DNA from: Alphaproteobacteria bacterium
GTDB lineage: Bacteria; Pseudomonadota; Alphaproteobacteria; UBA6615
DNA: 33,446 nt
Reading direction: 5' to 3'
Assembly: GCA_003230015.1 (NCBI GenBank)
Contig: QIGO01000185.1
Span: forward strand, 1 to 33,446
Of the stretch, positions 25,162-33,426 are shown piece by piece. Under the pieces are notes generated by a model. It ran no database searches. It was not told the origin of the DNA and saw nothing but the letters and a program-made list of their open reading frames with translations. Both the position numbers and the translations under genes were made by a program. The number at the start of each line of letters is the position of its first letter. Position 1 is the stretch's first letter.

Positions 25162-25620
25162 TCAGCTTCGGTTCAGGGCCTGCACCAGCACATCGCGCAC
25201 GGCATCCTCGCCCAGCCGCCTGACGATGACGGTCTTCATCCGGCGTTTGATTTGGGCGATGGAGAACTCCCGCCCGAGGCGTTCCTCACGCGCCGACAAC
25301 CGCTGCAACTCCTGAATGAGGGCATCGCGCAGCTTCGTGTGACGCACCGCTGCGGCCGCCGCCAGCGTCTCACTGGCCATTTCGAGGGTGAAAACGGCGG
25401 AAATTCGGCCCACCCCCCCATCTTTGCGAAAGACTGTCACGATCAGCGGCGCGATCGTCAAATAGACGCCTTCCACCCGCGCCCCCCGGCTACCGTCGTG
25501 AGCCGGGCTCTCGCCGTCTCCGTCGGCCGCGGCATAGGCCGGCGCCGCAAACAGCCAGATCGCGATCCCGAAGAGGCCAATCAACGATCCAAGACGCACC
25601 TTACCGGGCTCCAAAATCAT
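25162..25620 (-). CDS. Exported FliL-like protein (second copy)
   Basis: This 152-residue protein has an N-terminal hydrophobic signal (LGSLIGLFGIAIWLFAAPAYA) that may be cleaved near AYA-AAD. The rest resembles the periplasmic domain of flagellar FliL: VYLTIAPLIVTVFRKDG, then ISAVFTLEM, a KLRDALIQEL helix and a final AVRDVLVQALNRS. FliL is a stomatin-like ring protein around the flagellar stator, but it is normally anchored by an uncleaved helix and no flagellar genes lie near. The gene overlaps its upstream paralogue by 20 bp, so both are translated together. A non-flagellar role is inferred from the operon with thiL and the rib genes. Confidence 0.65.
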   Translation of the reverse strand: MILEPGKVRLGSLIGLFGIAIWLFAAPAYAAADGDGESPAHDGSRGARVEGVYLTIAPLIVTVFRKDGGVGRISAVFTLEMASETLAAAAAVRHTKLRDALIQELQRLSAREERLGREFSIAQIKRRMKTVIVRRLGEDAVRDVLVQALNRS

Positions 25621-26062
25621 TGATATTGCGTATCAGGACACCCGCCACCACATCCTCGCCAAGCACCGCATCGCTCGCTTTGGCCAGCCTCGTCTTAACC
25701 TCTTCCATATCGATCCGCTCACGCGCCGATTGCACCAGCGGCGGCGAACTCAGCGCCAACAGATAAGCGTCGCGCAGCTGGCGTTTGTTGCCCGCCACCA
25801 CCTCGATGTCGCCACCCGCGGCCACCTCCAGGGTCAGCAACAGCGACAGATTGCGCCGCCGGCCGTCCGATTGTCGCGCCTGCACCATGAACCACTCCAG
25901 GTCCACATACTCAGGCCCCCCACCGCCTTCTTCATATCCCTCGTCGCCTTCTTCATATCCCTCGCCGCCTTCTTCCGGCGCATCCTCGGCCGCCCTGGCT
26001 TCGCCGAGCCACCCGCCAACGGCCATCATCGCCAGGACCAGCAACACCGGCCGCCGGCCCAT
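25601..26062 (-). CDS. Exported FliL-like protein with acidic repeat (first copy)
   Basis: Counted from the ATG at 26062, the protein has 153 residues with a signal peptide (MGRRPVLLVLAMMAVGGW, cleavage near ARA-AED). An alternative ATG at 26131 has a fair GAGGG site but would overlap thiL by 53 bp and bury the signal sequence. Residues 30-48 are an acidic GEGYEEGD-type repeat. The remainder is FliL-like: YVDLEWFMVQAR, LSLLLTLEV, KRQLRDAYLLAL and GVLIRNINDF, the same layout as the gene that overlaps its 3' end. Function unknown; the two may assemble together in the periplasm. It follows thiL by 16 bp and is in the same operon. Confidence 0.65.
   Translation of the reverse strand: MGRRPVLLVLAMMAVGGWLGEARAAEDAPEEGGEGYEEGDEGYEEGGGGPEYVDLEWFMVQARQSDGRRRNLSLLLTLEVAAGGDIEVVAGNKRQLRDAYLLALSSPPLVQSARERIDMEEVKTRLAKASDAVLGEDVVAGVLIRNINDFGAR
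25924..25976 (-). repeat. 21-bp tandem repeat within FliL-like gene
   Basis: CGCCTTCTTCATATCCCTCG plus one variable base is repeated twice (25924-25944, 25945-25965) with a third partial copy. It is in frame and encodes EGYEEGD / EGYEEGG. Length variation between strains by whole heptapeptides would be expected. Confidence 0.85.
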
Positions 26063-26078
26063 CGATCCGCTAGATCGC

Positions 26079-27053
26079 TCAGAAATGTCTGTATCCGCCT
26101 GTCGGCACATCAACGAAATGTCCTTTTTCATCGAGCACCCTCAAGCCTTCCGCCGCGGTAATCCGGCCAACCTTGGTTAACGCAAGATCTAAACGCTGTT
26201 CCAGATCGCCGATCCCGGCTTCGGCCGGGATCGTAAACAGGAGCTCATAATCGTCGCCACGATCCAGCAGGCTAGCGTCCATAGGTTGACCTTCTGTTAC
26301 CACCCCCTGGGCGACAGGCACCTCGCCAAGGCCCAATTCGGCCCCCACGCGGGAGGCTTTGGCTAATTTGGCAAGATCCCCCAGCAGACCGTCCGATATG
26401 TCCATGGCGGCCGTCGCCAGGCCCCGCAAGGCCCGTCCCAGGGCCAGCCTCGGCACCGGCATCCGATAACGGCTGATGGCCGCCTCCAGCGCCGCCGCGG
26501 GGAGCTGCGGCGGATCTCCCTTTAGCGCTGCCAAACCAACGGCCGCACCGCCGATCGCCCCGGACACATAGATATTATCGCCGGCCCGCGCCCCCGACCG
26601 CCGCAGCGCCTCGCCGGCCGGCACCACCCCCATCGCCGTCAGCGACAAGGTTAACGGCCCGGGCGTTTTTACGCTATCGCCGCCCACCAGCGTAATGCCG
26701 AATTCCGCCTGATCGGCCGCCAGGCCGGCGGCGAAGCCGGCCAGCCAGTCCCCATCGACCCAGTCTGGCAAAATCGTCGCCAGCGTATAGGACCGCGGTT
26801 CCGCCCCCATGGCCGCCAGATCCGACAGATTGACCCGCAGCAGCTTCGCACCGATGGTCTCGGGCGGATCGTCAGGCAGGAAGTGAACCCCGGCCACCAT
26901 CGCATCGCTGGTCACCACCAGCGACTGTCCAGGTTCCACCCATAAGGCGGCGGCGTCATCCAGGAGGCCGAATGCACCCGCCTCTCCGCGCGCCAAGGGC
27001 GCGAAGTATTTGGCGATCAGACCGAATTCATCCAGCGCCGGCTGTCGCGCCAT
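26079..27053 (-). CDS. thiL: Thiamine-monophosphate kinase
   Basis: This 324-residue enzyme phosphorylates thiamin monophosphate to thiamin diphosphate with ATP. Motifs are DEFGLIAKYFAPL at the N-terminus, GLLDDAAAL with the metal-binding Asp pair, TSDAMVAGVHFLPDD, NLSDLAAMGAEPR, LVGGDSVKTPGPLTLSLTAMG and MDISDGLLGDLAKLAKAS, then LDRGDDYELLF near the C-terminus. The ATG at 27053 overlaps the end of nusB by 26 bp; the longer ORF to 27113 lies wholly inside nusB. Alphaproteobacteria commonly have nusB-thiL in this order. Confidence 0.95.
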   Translation of the reverse strand: MARQPALDEFGLIAKYFAPLARGEAGAFGLLDDAAALWVEPGQSLVVTSDAMVAGVHFLPDDPPETIGAKLLRVNLSDLAAMGAEPRSYTLATILPDWVDGDWLAGFAAGLAADQAEFGITLVGGDSVKTPGPLTLSLTAMGVVPAGEALRRSGARAGDNIYVSGAIGGAAVGLAALKGDPPQLPAAALEAAISRYRMPVPRLALGRALRGLATAAMDISDGLLGDLAKLAKASRVGAELGLGEVPVAQGVVTEGQPMDASLLDRGDDYELLFTIPAEAGIGDLEQRLDLALTKVGRITAAEGLRVLDEKGHFVDVPTGGYRHF

Positions 27054-27543
27054 CGCCACGCCCGCCCATTTCGTCCTCGCGCAAAACCCGGCCCAGTTTA
27101 TCCAGCACCCCATTCACCAGGCCCGGCTCTTTGCCGCCGTAGAAGGAGTGCGTTACCTCGACATACTCGTTGATCGTCACCCGCGGCGGCACATCGCTTC
27201 GCGACCGCAATTCATAGGCACCGCACATCATGATCGCCCGCAGCACGACTTCCAGGCGCTCCAGGCGCGCCTCGTCTTTCAAGGCCCCGCCGACAAGTTC
27301 GGCCAGCGCCTCTTTCGCCGTGACGACCCCGCGCACCAAATCGAGGAACAGGCTGCGGTCGGCATCCCGTCCCAGCCGGAAGCGCACGAACTCCTCGACC
27401 ACGGTTTCCACCGCGCTACCGGTTATGTCCATTTGATAGAGCGCCTGCACGGCCAGCAGGCGGGCCACGCTGCGGCCGTTTCCGCCCGGTCGCGGGCGTT
27501 TGCTTTTTTTGCCGTCTGCTCCGGTCGAAACTTCAGCACTCAT
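27028..27543 (-). CDS. nusB: Transcription antitermination factor NusB
   Basis: This 171-residue all-helical RNA-binding protein, partner of NusE (S10) in rRNA antitermination, is recognised from SVARLLAVQALYQMDITG at about residues 25-42, and from the end region RVTINEYVEVTHSFYGG with VNGVLDKLGRVLRE. The N-terminus has a 20-residue basic extension (GKKSKRPRPGGNGR) and the C-terminus a Gly/Ala tail that overlaps the thiL start. ATG 27543 is chosen over the track's TTG at 27552. It follows ribH by 18 bp, the classical ribH-nusB linkage. Confidence 0.95.
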   Translation of the reverse strand: MSAEVSTGADGKKSKRPRPGGNGRSVARLLAVQALYQMDITGSAVETVVEEFVRFRLGRDADRSLFLDLVRGVVTAKEALAELVGGALKDEARLERLEVVLRAIMMCGAYELRSRSDVPPRVTINEYVEVTHSFYGGKEPGLVNGVLDKLGRVLREDEMGGRGDGATAGAG

Positions 27544-27561
27544 AATCGGCAATCCACCCGC

Positions 27562-28026
27562 CTAACGGGGATATAAATGCAATTGTGTTTTGATGCCGAT
27601 CATCCGCAAACAGGTGTAGGCCGCCGCCCCGCCCTTGTTAAGCCCATCCACCGCTGCCCTGGTTTCGGCCTGCTCACGGTTATCGACGGTCAGGATGCCG
27701 TTGCCCAGGGCCAAACAATAGCGGCAGGCCAAATCCTGCAGCGCCCGGGCCGTTGCCTCGCAGATGACGTCGTAATGGCTGGTCTCGCCCCGGATCACGC
27801 ACCCTAACGCCACATAGCCGTCGAAGCGGCGGCGGCCGGCATAGAACTCCATCGAACGCACGGCCATGGCGATCGCCGCCGGCACTTCGAACGCACCGGG
27901 CACGGCCAGCCTCTCGAAGGTCGCCCCGGCCTTTTCAAGCTCGCTGGCGGCACCCTTCGCCAGCTCCTCGGCGATATCGTCGTAATACTGCCCTTCGACA
28001 ATCATGATATGTGGCTGATCGGACAT
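27562..28026 (-). CDS. ribH: 6,7-dimethyl-8-ribityllumazine synthase
   Basis: This 154-residue enzyme condenses the ribityl-pyrimidine with the butanone phosphate made by RibB to give lumazine. Signatures are VEGQYYDDIAEEL near the start, the phosphate/substrate segments PGAFEVPAAIAMA and ALGCVIRGETSHYDVICE with the catalytic-site His, and GNGILTVDNREQAETRA. The ATG overlaps the ribBX stop by one base (TGATG). Length is normal for an icosahedral or pentameric lumazine synthase. Confidence 0.96.
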   Translation of the reverse strand: MSDQPHIMIVEGQYYDDIAEELAKGAASELEKAGATFERLAVPGAFEVPAAIAMAVRSMEFYAGRRRFDGYVALGCVIRGETSHYDVICEATARALQDLACRYCLALGNGILTVDNREQAETRAAVDGLNKGGAAAYTCLRMIGIKTQLHLYPR

Positions 28027-29198
28027 CAGCTATCTCCCTTGCCAAGCGACCGTGTTTCCACAACCCTCAGGCCAAACCCGTCGAGGCCGACAATCGAGGG
28101 CCGCGAATTGGATAGCAAGATCATATCGCGAACCCCGATATCCAGCAAAATCTGCGCCCCGATGCCATAGTCGCGCAATTCGCCCACGGCCTTGCGCGGT
28201 TGCGTCATGCTTTCATGTATGCGGTCGCTCAGTGCCGTTGGCCGCGGCTCGCGAATAACCACGACCGCCCCGCGCCCGGCCTCGCCGATCATCCTCATCG
28301 CCGCTTGCAAAGAGCTGCCGCCGGAGCCTTCCAGGCTGCCCAGCACGTCGCTGAATAGGTTGAGGGCGTGCATCCGCACCAACACCGGCTCGTCGGTCGT
28401 GATATCTCCCTTCACCAGCGCCACATGTTCGGCATATTCGATCCTGTTGTGATAGACCAGAACCCTGAACTCGCCGCCAAACTCGCTATTCAGCGTCGTT
28501 TCCAGCAGCAGCTCGACGATCCGGTCATGACGCCGCCGGAAGGCGATAAGATCGGCGATCGACCCGACCTTTAGGCCATGAAACTGGGCGAATTTCACCA
28601 AATCGGGCAGCCGCGACATATTGCCGTCATCATTCATGATCTCGCAGATCACCGCCGACGGGTTAAGGCCGGCCAGCCGCGCGATATCGACGCTGGCTTC
28701 GGTATGCCCGGCCCGCACCAGCGTGCCTCCGTCCCGTGCCGCCAGCGGGAACACATGGCCGGGGGTGACGATCTCCGCCGCCGTTGAGCGCGGATCGATT
28801 GCCGCGGCGATGGTGCGCGCCCGGTCCGGCGCCGAGATCCCCGTCGACACCCCGTCCCTGGCTTCGATGGAAACCGTGAAATTGGTCTGCAGCCGGTTGG
28901 CATTGGATTGCGGCATCAGCGGCAGCCCCAATTGCTCGATCCGCTCCCGCGGCAAGGCCAGGCAGATCAGCCCGCGGCCATGGGTGGCCATGAAATTGAT
29001 CGCCTCCGGCGTCGCCATTTGGGCTGGAATAACCAGATCGCCCTCATTCTCCCGGCCCTCATCGTCGATCAGCACCACCATCTTGCCGTTTCGCGCATCC
29101 TCGATGACTTCTTCAATCGAGGAAAGAAAGGCGGCATCGTCGCTCGCCCGGACGACTGCCTGCTTGCCGACCGTCCTTGTTGTTGTGTCTTGTTTCAC
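28026..29198 (-). CDS. ribB: 3,4-dihydroxy-2-butanone-4-phosphate synthase with degenerate GTP cyclohydrolase II domain (RibBX type)
   Basis: This protein has 390 residues. Residues 20-222 form a complete RibB domain with LIDDEGRENEGDL (43-55), ATHGRGLICLAL and the catalytic-region RAGHTEASVDIARLAG. From about 245 the sequence is homologous to GTP cyclohydrolase II (PVLVRMHALNLFSDVLGSL), but the three zinc cysteines are replaced (Asn280, Gly291, Gly293 by alignment to E. coli RibA), so GTP hydrolysis is not expected. It supplies the C4 unit for ribH. The start is GTG, overlapping the ribE stop by one base; the stop overlaps ribH. A real RibA must exist elsewhere in the genome. Confidence 0.93.
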   Translation of the reverse strand: MKQDTTTRTVGKQAVVRASDDAAFLSSIEEVIEDARNGKMVVLIDDEGRENEGDLVIPAQMATPEAINFMATHGRGLICLALPRERIEQLGLPLMPQSNANRLQTNFTVSIEARDGVSTGISAPDRARTIAAAIDPRSTAAEIVTPGHVFPLAARDGGTLVRAGHTEASVDIARLAGLNPSAVICEIMNDDGNMSRLPDLVKFAQFHGLKVGSIADLIAFRRRHDRIVELLLETTLNSEFGGEFRVLVYHNRIEYAEHVALVKGDITTDEPVLVRMHALNLFSDVLGSLEGSGGSSLQAAMRMIGEAGRGAVVVIREPRPTALSDRIHESMTQPRKAVGELRDYGIGAQILLDIGVRDMILLSNSRPSIVGLDGFGLRVVETRSLGKGDS

Positions 29199-29791
29199 TA
29201 CTCGCTCCGTTCCAGCAACCGGCTCGCATAACGGGCCATGACATCGACTTCCAGGTTAACCGGGTCGCCGACCGCCAAACCGCCAAAAGTCGTATGCCGC
29301 AGGGTATGTGGAATGACATTGACGGAAAAGCATGTTCCATCCGCTTCATTCACCGTCAGCGACACCCCGTCGACCGTGACCGACCCTTTTCGGGCGATAA
29401 ATCGGGCGATTTCGTCCGGCACGGCAAAGCTCAGCCGCCGATTTCCCCCATCCGCCCGGCTGTCTTCCACCTGCCCGACCCCGTCCACATGGCCCAGCAC
29501 CATATGACCGCCCATTTCATCGCCAACCCGCAGCGAACGTTCCAGATTGATTGCCGTCCCCGCCCGCCATTGCCCAACGGTCGTGCAGGCCAGAGTCTCG
29601 AACGAGGCGTCGACGCCCAGCCAGTTCGGCCCCTTCTCATCCACGGTAAGACAGGTGCCGCTGAAAGCCACCGAGGCGCCGAGATCGATCTCGGCCGTAT
29701 TGTAGGCGGTTTCTATTTCCAGGCGCCGTCCGGCCTCGGTTTCCTTGGCCTGCAGGACTCGTCCCACATCCGTGATGATCCCTGTAAACAT
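29198..29791 (-). CDS. ribE: Riboflavin synthase, alpha subunit type
   Basis: This 197-residue enzyme with two tandem lumazine-binding domains dismutates two lumazines to riboflavin and the pyrimidine. The N-terminus MFTGIITDVGRV is invariant in the family; domain 1 has GASVAFSGTCLTVDE and domain 2 GSVTVDGVSLTVNEADG, with GGHMVLGHVDGVG between them. Length is normal. It lies five bases after ribD and overlaps ribBX by one base. Named ribE here following alphaproteobacterial practice; it is ribC in E. coli. Confidence 0.96.
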   Translation of the reverse strand: MFTGIITDVGRVLQAKETEAGRRLEIETAYNTAEIDLGASVAFSGTCLTVDEKGPNWLGVDASFETLACTTVGQWRAGTAINLERSLRVGDEMGGHMVLGHVDGVGQVEDSRADGGNRRLSFAVPDEIARFIARKGSVTVDGVSLTVNEADGTCFSVNVIPHTLRHTTFGGLAVGDPVNLEVDVMARYASRLLERSE

Positions 29792-29796
29792 GCCGG

Positions 29797-30948
29797 CTAC
29801 TCCACCATCTCACGCATGTAGGTCTCCAGCACGTCATCGCCAAGGTCGGTCCGCGCCACCGGCCGAAAACCGCGCGCCTGGGCGACATCATCCATATTCA
29901 GCCCAGCCGCCGCCGGCAGGCCGTCTCCGCCAATGATTTTCGGTGCCCGGAACCAGGCGATCTCGTCAACCAGATCGGCCTGCAGCAGCGATGCCGCCAG
30001 ATGCGCCCCGCCCTCCACCAAAACCCGCGTCAGCCCGCGCGCGCCAAGCGCTTCCAGGGCTTTGTCCAGAGCGACCCAACCATCCCCTCCCGCCGCCACC
30101 ACCAGCACCTCGACACCGGCTTCCCGATGAGCCTCGATACGGCTTTTATCGGCGGTTTTGGTCGTCACCAGCCAGGTCGGGTGACGCCCGGCGGTTTGCA
30201 CCAACCGGCTCGTCAAAGGCAGCCGCAGCCGGCTATCCACGACAATCCGTACCGGCGTCCTGTCCTCAAGTCCCGGCAGCCGGCAAGCCAGGCTGGGATC
30301 GTCCCGCGACGCCGTTTCCGCACCGATCATGATCCCATCATGCTGGGCCCGTAATAGATGGCCCCGGGCGCGCGCATCGACGCCGGTGATCCATTGGGAA
30401 TCGCCGTTATGGGTCGCGATCTTGCTGTCGAGGCTGGTTGCTGTCTTCCAAGTGACCCAGGGCCGCCCGCTTGCCTGGCATTTCAAGTAGCCGGCATTCA
30501 GCGCCCGCGCCGCCGCCTCGCCAACGCCAACGTCGACACGCACGCCAGCCTCGGTCAAGGCCGTGATCCCGGCCCCGCAAACCCGGCTATCGGGATCCTC
30601 CATCGCCGCCACGACCCGCCCGATCTTAGCCGCCAGCAAGGCCTCGACACAGGGTGGCGTCTTCCCGTGATGGCTGCACGGCTCCAGGGTCACATAGGCC
30701 GTGCCGCCGGCCATTATTTCGCGTCCGCCACGTTGCGCCCGTGCCAGGGCCTCGGTTTCGGCATGCGGCCGCCCGCCCGGCTGGGTCCAGCCGCGCCCCA
30801 GCACCCGCGCCCCATCTTTGTCTACAATGACCGCGCCGACGGCCGGGTTGGGCCAGCAATTGCCTAGGCCGCGCCGCGCCAGCCGCAAGGCGAGCGCCAT
30901 ATACGCACGATCATCCTCACCCCCGGCAGTGCTAGGCCGGTCGGCCAT
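29797..30948 (-). CDS. ribD: Bifunctional diaminohydroxyphosphoribosylaminopyrimidine deaminase / 5-amino-6-ribosylaminouracil reductase
   Basis: This 383-residue enzyme catalyses two consecutive riboflavin steps. The N-terminal deaminase has the zinc site HAETEAL (His62, Glu64) and LEPCSHHGKTPPC (Cys91, Cys100). The C-terminal NADPH-dependent reductase starts near residue 145 (PWVTWKTATSLDSKIATH) and includes SQWITGVDARARGH and VLVEGGAHLAASLL. The ATG at 30948 has GGGAGG five bases upstream, preferred to the track's 30963 start. It follows nrdR by 11 bp. Confidence 0.96.
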   Translation of the reverse strand: MADRPSTAGGEDDRAYMALALRLARRGLGNCWPNPAVGAVIVDKDGARVLGRGWTQPGGRPHAETEALARAQRGGREIMAGGTAYVTLEPCSHHGKTPPCVEALLAAKIGRVVAAMEDPDSRVCGAGITALTEAGVRVDVGVGEAAARALNAGYLKCQASGRPWVTWKTATSLDSKIATHNGDSQWITGVDARARGHLLRAQHDGIMIGAETASRDDPSLACRLPGLEDRTPVRIVVDSRLRLPLTSRLVQTAGRHPTWLVTTKTADKSRIEAHREAGVEVLVVAAGGDGWVALDKALEALGARGLTRVLVEGGAHLAASLLQADLVDEIAWFRAPKIIGGDGLPAAAGLNMDDVAQARGFRPVARTDLGDDVLETYMREMVE

Positions 30949-30959
30949 AGCACCCTCCC

Positions 30960-31424
30960 TCAAATATCGTCGGTCGCAAGTTTCTCAATACCGATAAAGT
31001 CTTCGAAATCCTTCGCTTCGCGGAAGTTCTTATAGACCGAAGCAAAGCGTACATAGGCCACGGAATCCAGGTTCGCCAGCGCATCCATGACCATCTCGCC
31101 AATATTCGACGCCTCGATTTCGCTCTCGCCGGAAGATTCCAGCCGTCGCACGATGCCGCTGATCACCCGATCCACGCGATCGGCATCCACGGGCCGCTTG
31201 CGCAGCGAGATACGCATGGACCGTTCCAGTTTTTCCCGGTCGAACGGCACCCTCTGGCCCGACTTCTTGATCACGGTCAGATCTCTAAGCTGCACCCGCT
31301 CGAAGGTCGTGAACCGCGCCCCGCAGCTCGGACAGAAGCGCCGGCGCCTGATCGCCGTATTATCCTCGGTCGGCCGCGAATCCTTAACTTGTGTGTCAGC
31401 GTGGCTACAGAATGGACAGCGCAC
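30960..31424 (-). CDS. nrdR: Transcriptional repressor NrdR
   Basis: This 154-residue repressor of ribonucleotide reductase genes has an N-terminal zinc ribbon with Cys3, Cys6, Cys31 and Cys34 ([22 protein letters not shown]) and an ATP-cone domain from about residue 49 ([20 protein letters not shown]). ATP/dATP binding to the cone controls oligomeric state and DNA binding. Its targets (NrdR boxes near nrd genes) are not in the window. It sits 25 bp after glyA, the usual alphaproteobacterial neighbour. Confidence 0.97.
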   Translation of the reverse strand: MRCPFCSHADTQVKDSRPTEDNTAIRRRRFCPSCGARFTTFERVQLRDLTVIKKSGQRVPFDREKLERSMRISLRKRPVDADRVDRVISGIVRRLESSGESEIEASNIGEMVMDALANLDSVAYVRFASVYKNFREAKDFEDFIGIEKLATDDI

Positions 31425-31449
31425 GGATTTGCCTCCAGCTTCCTATCGC

Positions 31450-32754
31450 CTACCCGGCGGAATAGATCGGAAAACGCGCGCACAGCGCGGCGACCCGATC
31501 GGCCACGGACGCCTCGACGGCCGCATTATCCTCTCGGCTGGCCGCCAGCCCGTCCAACACTTCGGCGATAAGGTCGCCCACCAGCTTGAACTCGGCAAGG
31601 CCGAAACCACGGGTCGTTGCCGCCGGCGTGCCCAGCCGCACGCCCGAGGTCACTGTCGGTTTTTCCGGATCGAACGGCACGCCATTCTTGTTGCAGGTAA
31701 TGCGGGCCCGCTCCAGGGCCGCCTCGACGACATTGCCCGTCAGACCCTTGGGGCGCAGATCCACCAGCAGCAAATGTGTATCCGTGCCGCCCGATACGAT
31801 GTCCAACCCATGTCTTTGTAATGTCTCCGCCAGTATCTTGGCATTCTCGACCACCGCCTTGGCATAGTCCCTGAAGGCCGGTTCAAGCGCCTCGCCGAAC
31901 CCCACCGCCTTGCCGGCGATTTGATGCAGCAGCGGCCCGCCCTGCAGGCCGGGGAACACTGCTGAGTTGATCTTCTTGCCCAAGGCCTCGTCCATGGCCA
32001 GGATCATACCGCCACGCGCCCCGCGCAGGGTCTTGTGGGTCGTCGTCGTCACCACATGGGCGTGGGGTAGCGGACTTGGATGCGCGCCGCCGGCAACCAG
32101 GCCGGCGAAATGCGCCATATCCACCATCAATATGGCCCCGACCTCGTCGGCGATTTCGCGAAACCGTGCAAAGTCGATTTGCCGCGCATAGGCCGACCCG
32201 CCGGCAATGATCAGCGCCGGTTTATGTTCCCGTGCCAGGGTTACGACTTCGTCGTAATCCAACAGCCCATCTTGCCGCCGCACGCCATATTGCACCGCAT
32301 GAAACCATTTTCCCGACTGATTGGGCGGTGCCCCATGGGTCAAATGACCGCCGGCCGCCAGCGACATACCCATGATCGTGTCGCCGGGTTTCAGCAGTGC
32401 CATGAACACGGCCTGATTGGCCTGAGCGCCGGAATGGGGTTGTACGTTGGCGAAGTTACAGCCGAACAGCGCCTTCGCCCGTTCTATCGCCAGCGTCTCG
32501 ACAATATCCACATGCGCGCAGCCGGCATAGTAGCGCCGGCCTGGATACCCTTCGGCGTATTTGTTTGTCAGCACCGTGCCCATGGCATCCAACACCGCCT
32601 GGGAGACGATATTTTCAGACGCGATAAGCTCCACCTCGTTCTGCTGGCGCGACAGCTCGCCGGCGATCGCCCGCGCCACGTCGGGGTCCATTTCAGTCAG
32701 CCGGCCGCCAAAGAAGCCACCGGACTGCGCTCCAAAATGCTTGTTAACTGTCAT
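31450..32754 (-). CDS. glyA: Serine hydroxymethyltransferase
   Basis: This 434-residue PLP enzyme interconverts serine and glycine with tetrahydrofolate. The PLP lysine is Lys241 in [16 protein letters not shown]; other landmarks are [28 protein letters not shown], and [13 protein letters not shown] with the PLP-facing Asp. The start at ATG 32754 ([13 protein letters not shown]) has GTGGGA upstream; the 39 extra residues of the longer ORF come from the rpiB end. It follows rpiB by 22 bp and precedes nrdR. Confidence 0.97.
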   Translation of the reverse strand: MTVNKHFGAQSGGFFGGRLTEMDPDVARAIAGELSRQQNEVELIASENIVSQAVLDAMGTVLTNKYAEGYPGRRYYAGCAHVDIVETLAIERAKALFGCNFANVQPHSGAQANQAVFMALLKPGDTIMGMSLAAGGHLTHGAPPNQSGKWFHAVQYGVRRQDGLLDYDEVVTLAREHKPALIIAGGSAYARQIDFARFREIADEVGAILMVDMAHFAGLVAGGAHPSPLPHAHVVTTTTHKTLRGARGGMILAMDEALGKKINSAVFPGLQGGPLLHQIAGKAVGFGEALEPAFRDYAKAVVENAKILAETLQRHGLDIVSGGTDTHLLLVDLRPKGLTGNVVEAALERARITCNKNGVPFDPEKPTVTSGVRLGTPAATTRGFGLAEFKLVGDLIAEVLDGLAASREDNAAVEASVADRVAALCARFPIYSAG

Positions 32755-32776
32755 GCCGATTTTCCCACTGAGACCA

Positions 32777-33211
32777 TCACCCGAGTTTATCCACCCGGCG
32801 TGCGTGCCGACCGCCTGCGAAGGTTGTTTCGAGGAAGGTATTGAGACTGTCTTGCGCCACCTGGCGCCCAATCAATCTCGAGCCAAGCGCCAGGACATTA
32901 GCGTCATTATGCTCCCTCGACAAGCGAGCGCTCGTCACGTCATGACACAGTGCCGCCCGCACCCCCTTATGCCTGTTCGCGGCGATTGAGATACCAATTC
33001 CGGTACCGCAAACAGCCACCCCGAATCGGGCGCGGCCGCGGCTCACCGCCTCCCCTAGGGCATGGCCGAAGTCCGCATAATCGACGCTTGTTTCGCTGTC
33101 GGTGCCCAGATCCAAAATTTCATGCCCCCGCGCGCTCAAGGTCTCTTTCAGCCACTCCTTGAGTTCGAAGCCGGCATGATCCGCCGCCACGGCTACAACC
33201 AGCTTGTCCAT
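32777..33211 (-). CDS. rpiB: Ribose-5-phosphate isomerase B
   Basis: This 144-residue enzyme from the ATG at 33211 (GGAAGAGGG just upstream) interconverts ribose-5-phosphate and ribulose-5-phosphate, the latter being the RibB substrate, which makes its place at the head of a riboflavin operon metabolically sensible. Motifs are [16 protein letters not shown] (Asp11-His12), ILDLGTDS, the active-site Cys68 in [17 protein letters not shown] and the C-terminal [11 protein letters not shown]. It is the first gene of the minus-strand operon and the upstream 235 bases should contain the promoter. Confidence 0.96.
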   Translation of the reverse strand: MDKLVVAVAADHAGFELKEWLKETLSARGHEILDLGTDSETSVDYADFGHALGEAVSRGRARFGVAVCGTGIGISIAANRHKGVRAALCHDVTSARLSREHNDANVLALGSRLIGRQVAQDSLNTFLETTFAGGRHARRVDKLG

Positions 33212-33355
33212 ACCCTCTTCCAAACTCGGCATCGAATGGCCGAAATCTACCACATCTCGTCTCTAGCCACCAACAAAACACAAGCCCTCGGCATCCGATT
33301 CCAATTGTGGCCTTTGGCCACGTGGCGTTCCTGCATCTCGCCTTTCTCCATTTGC

Positions 33356-33426
33356 CTAGAGCTTTTTCCATTCAAACGGATTCGTTTGAACGATAAGAAA
33401 ATGCGTTAAAACAACAAGCTAGAGCA
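33356..33426. repeat. Palindromic intergenic block, probably dispersed repeat
   Basis: TTCAAACG-GATT-CGTTTGAA (33371-33390) is a perfect 8-bp stem with a four-base loop. It is embedded in an AT-rich block flanked by direct copies of CTAGAGC (33356-33362 and 33419-33425). Very similar TTCAAACG/CGTTTGAA blocks ending in AGAGCA recur between genes in alphaproteobacterial genomes (recalled, not searched). It lies upstream of rpiB and could also affect its transcription. Confidence 0.6.

Noticed and set aside
29199-29260. Possible FMN riboswitch before ribB
   Set aside because: ribE and ribBX overlap by one base, leaving no leader, and no FMN-aptamer signature was seen before ribD, nrdR or rpiB.
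29177-29821. 214-aa plus-strand ORF opposite ribE
   Set aside because: Antisense to an unmistakable riboflavin synthase; no independent support.
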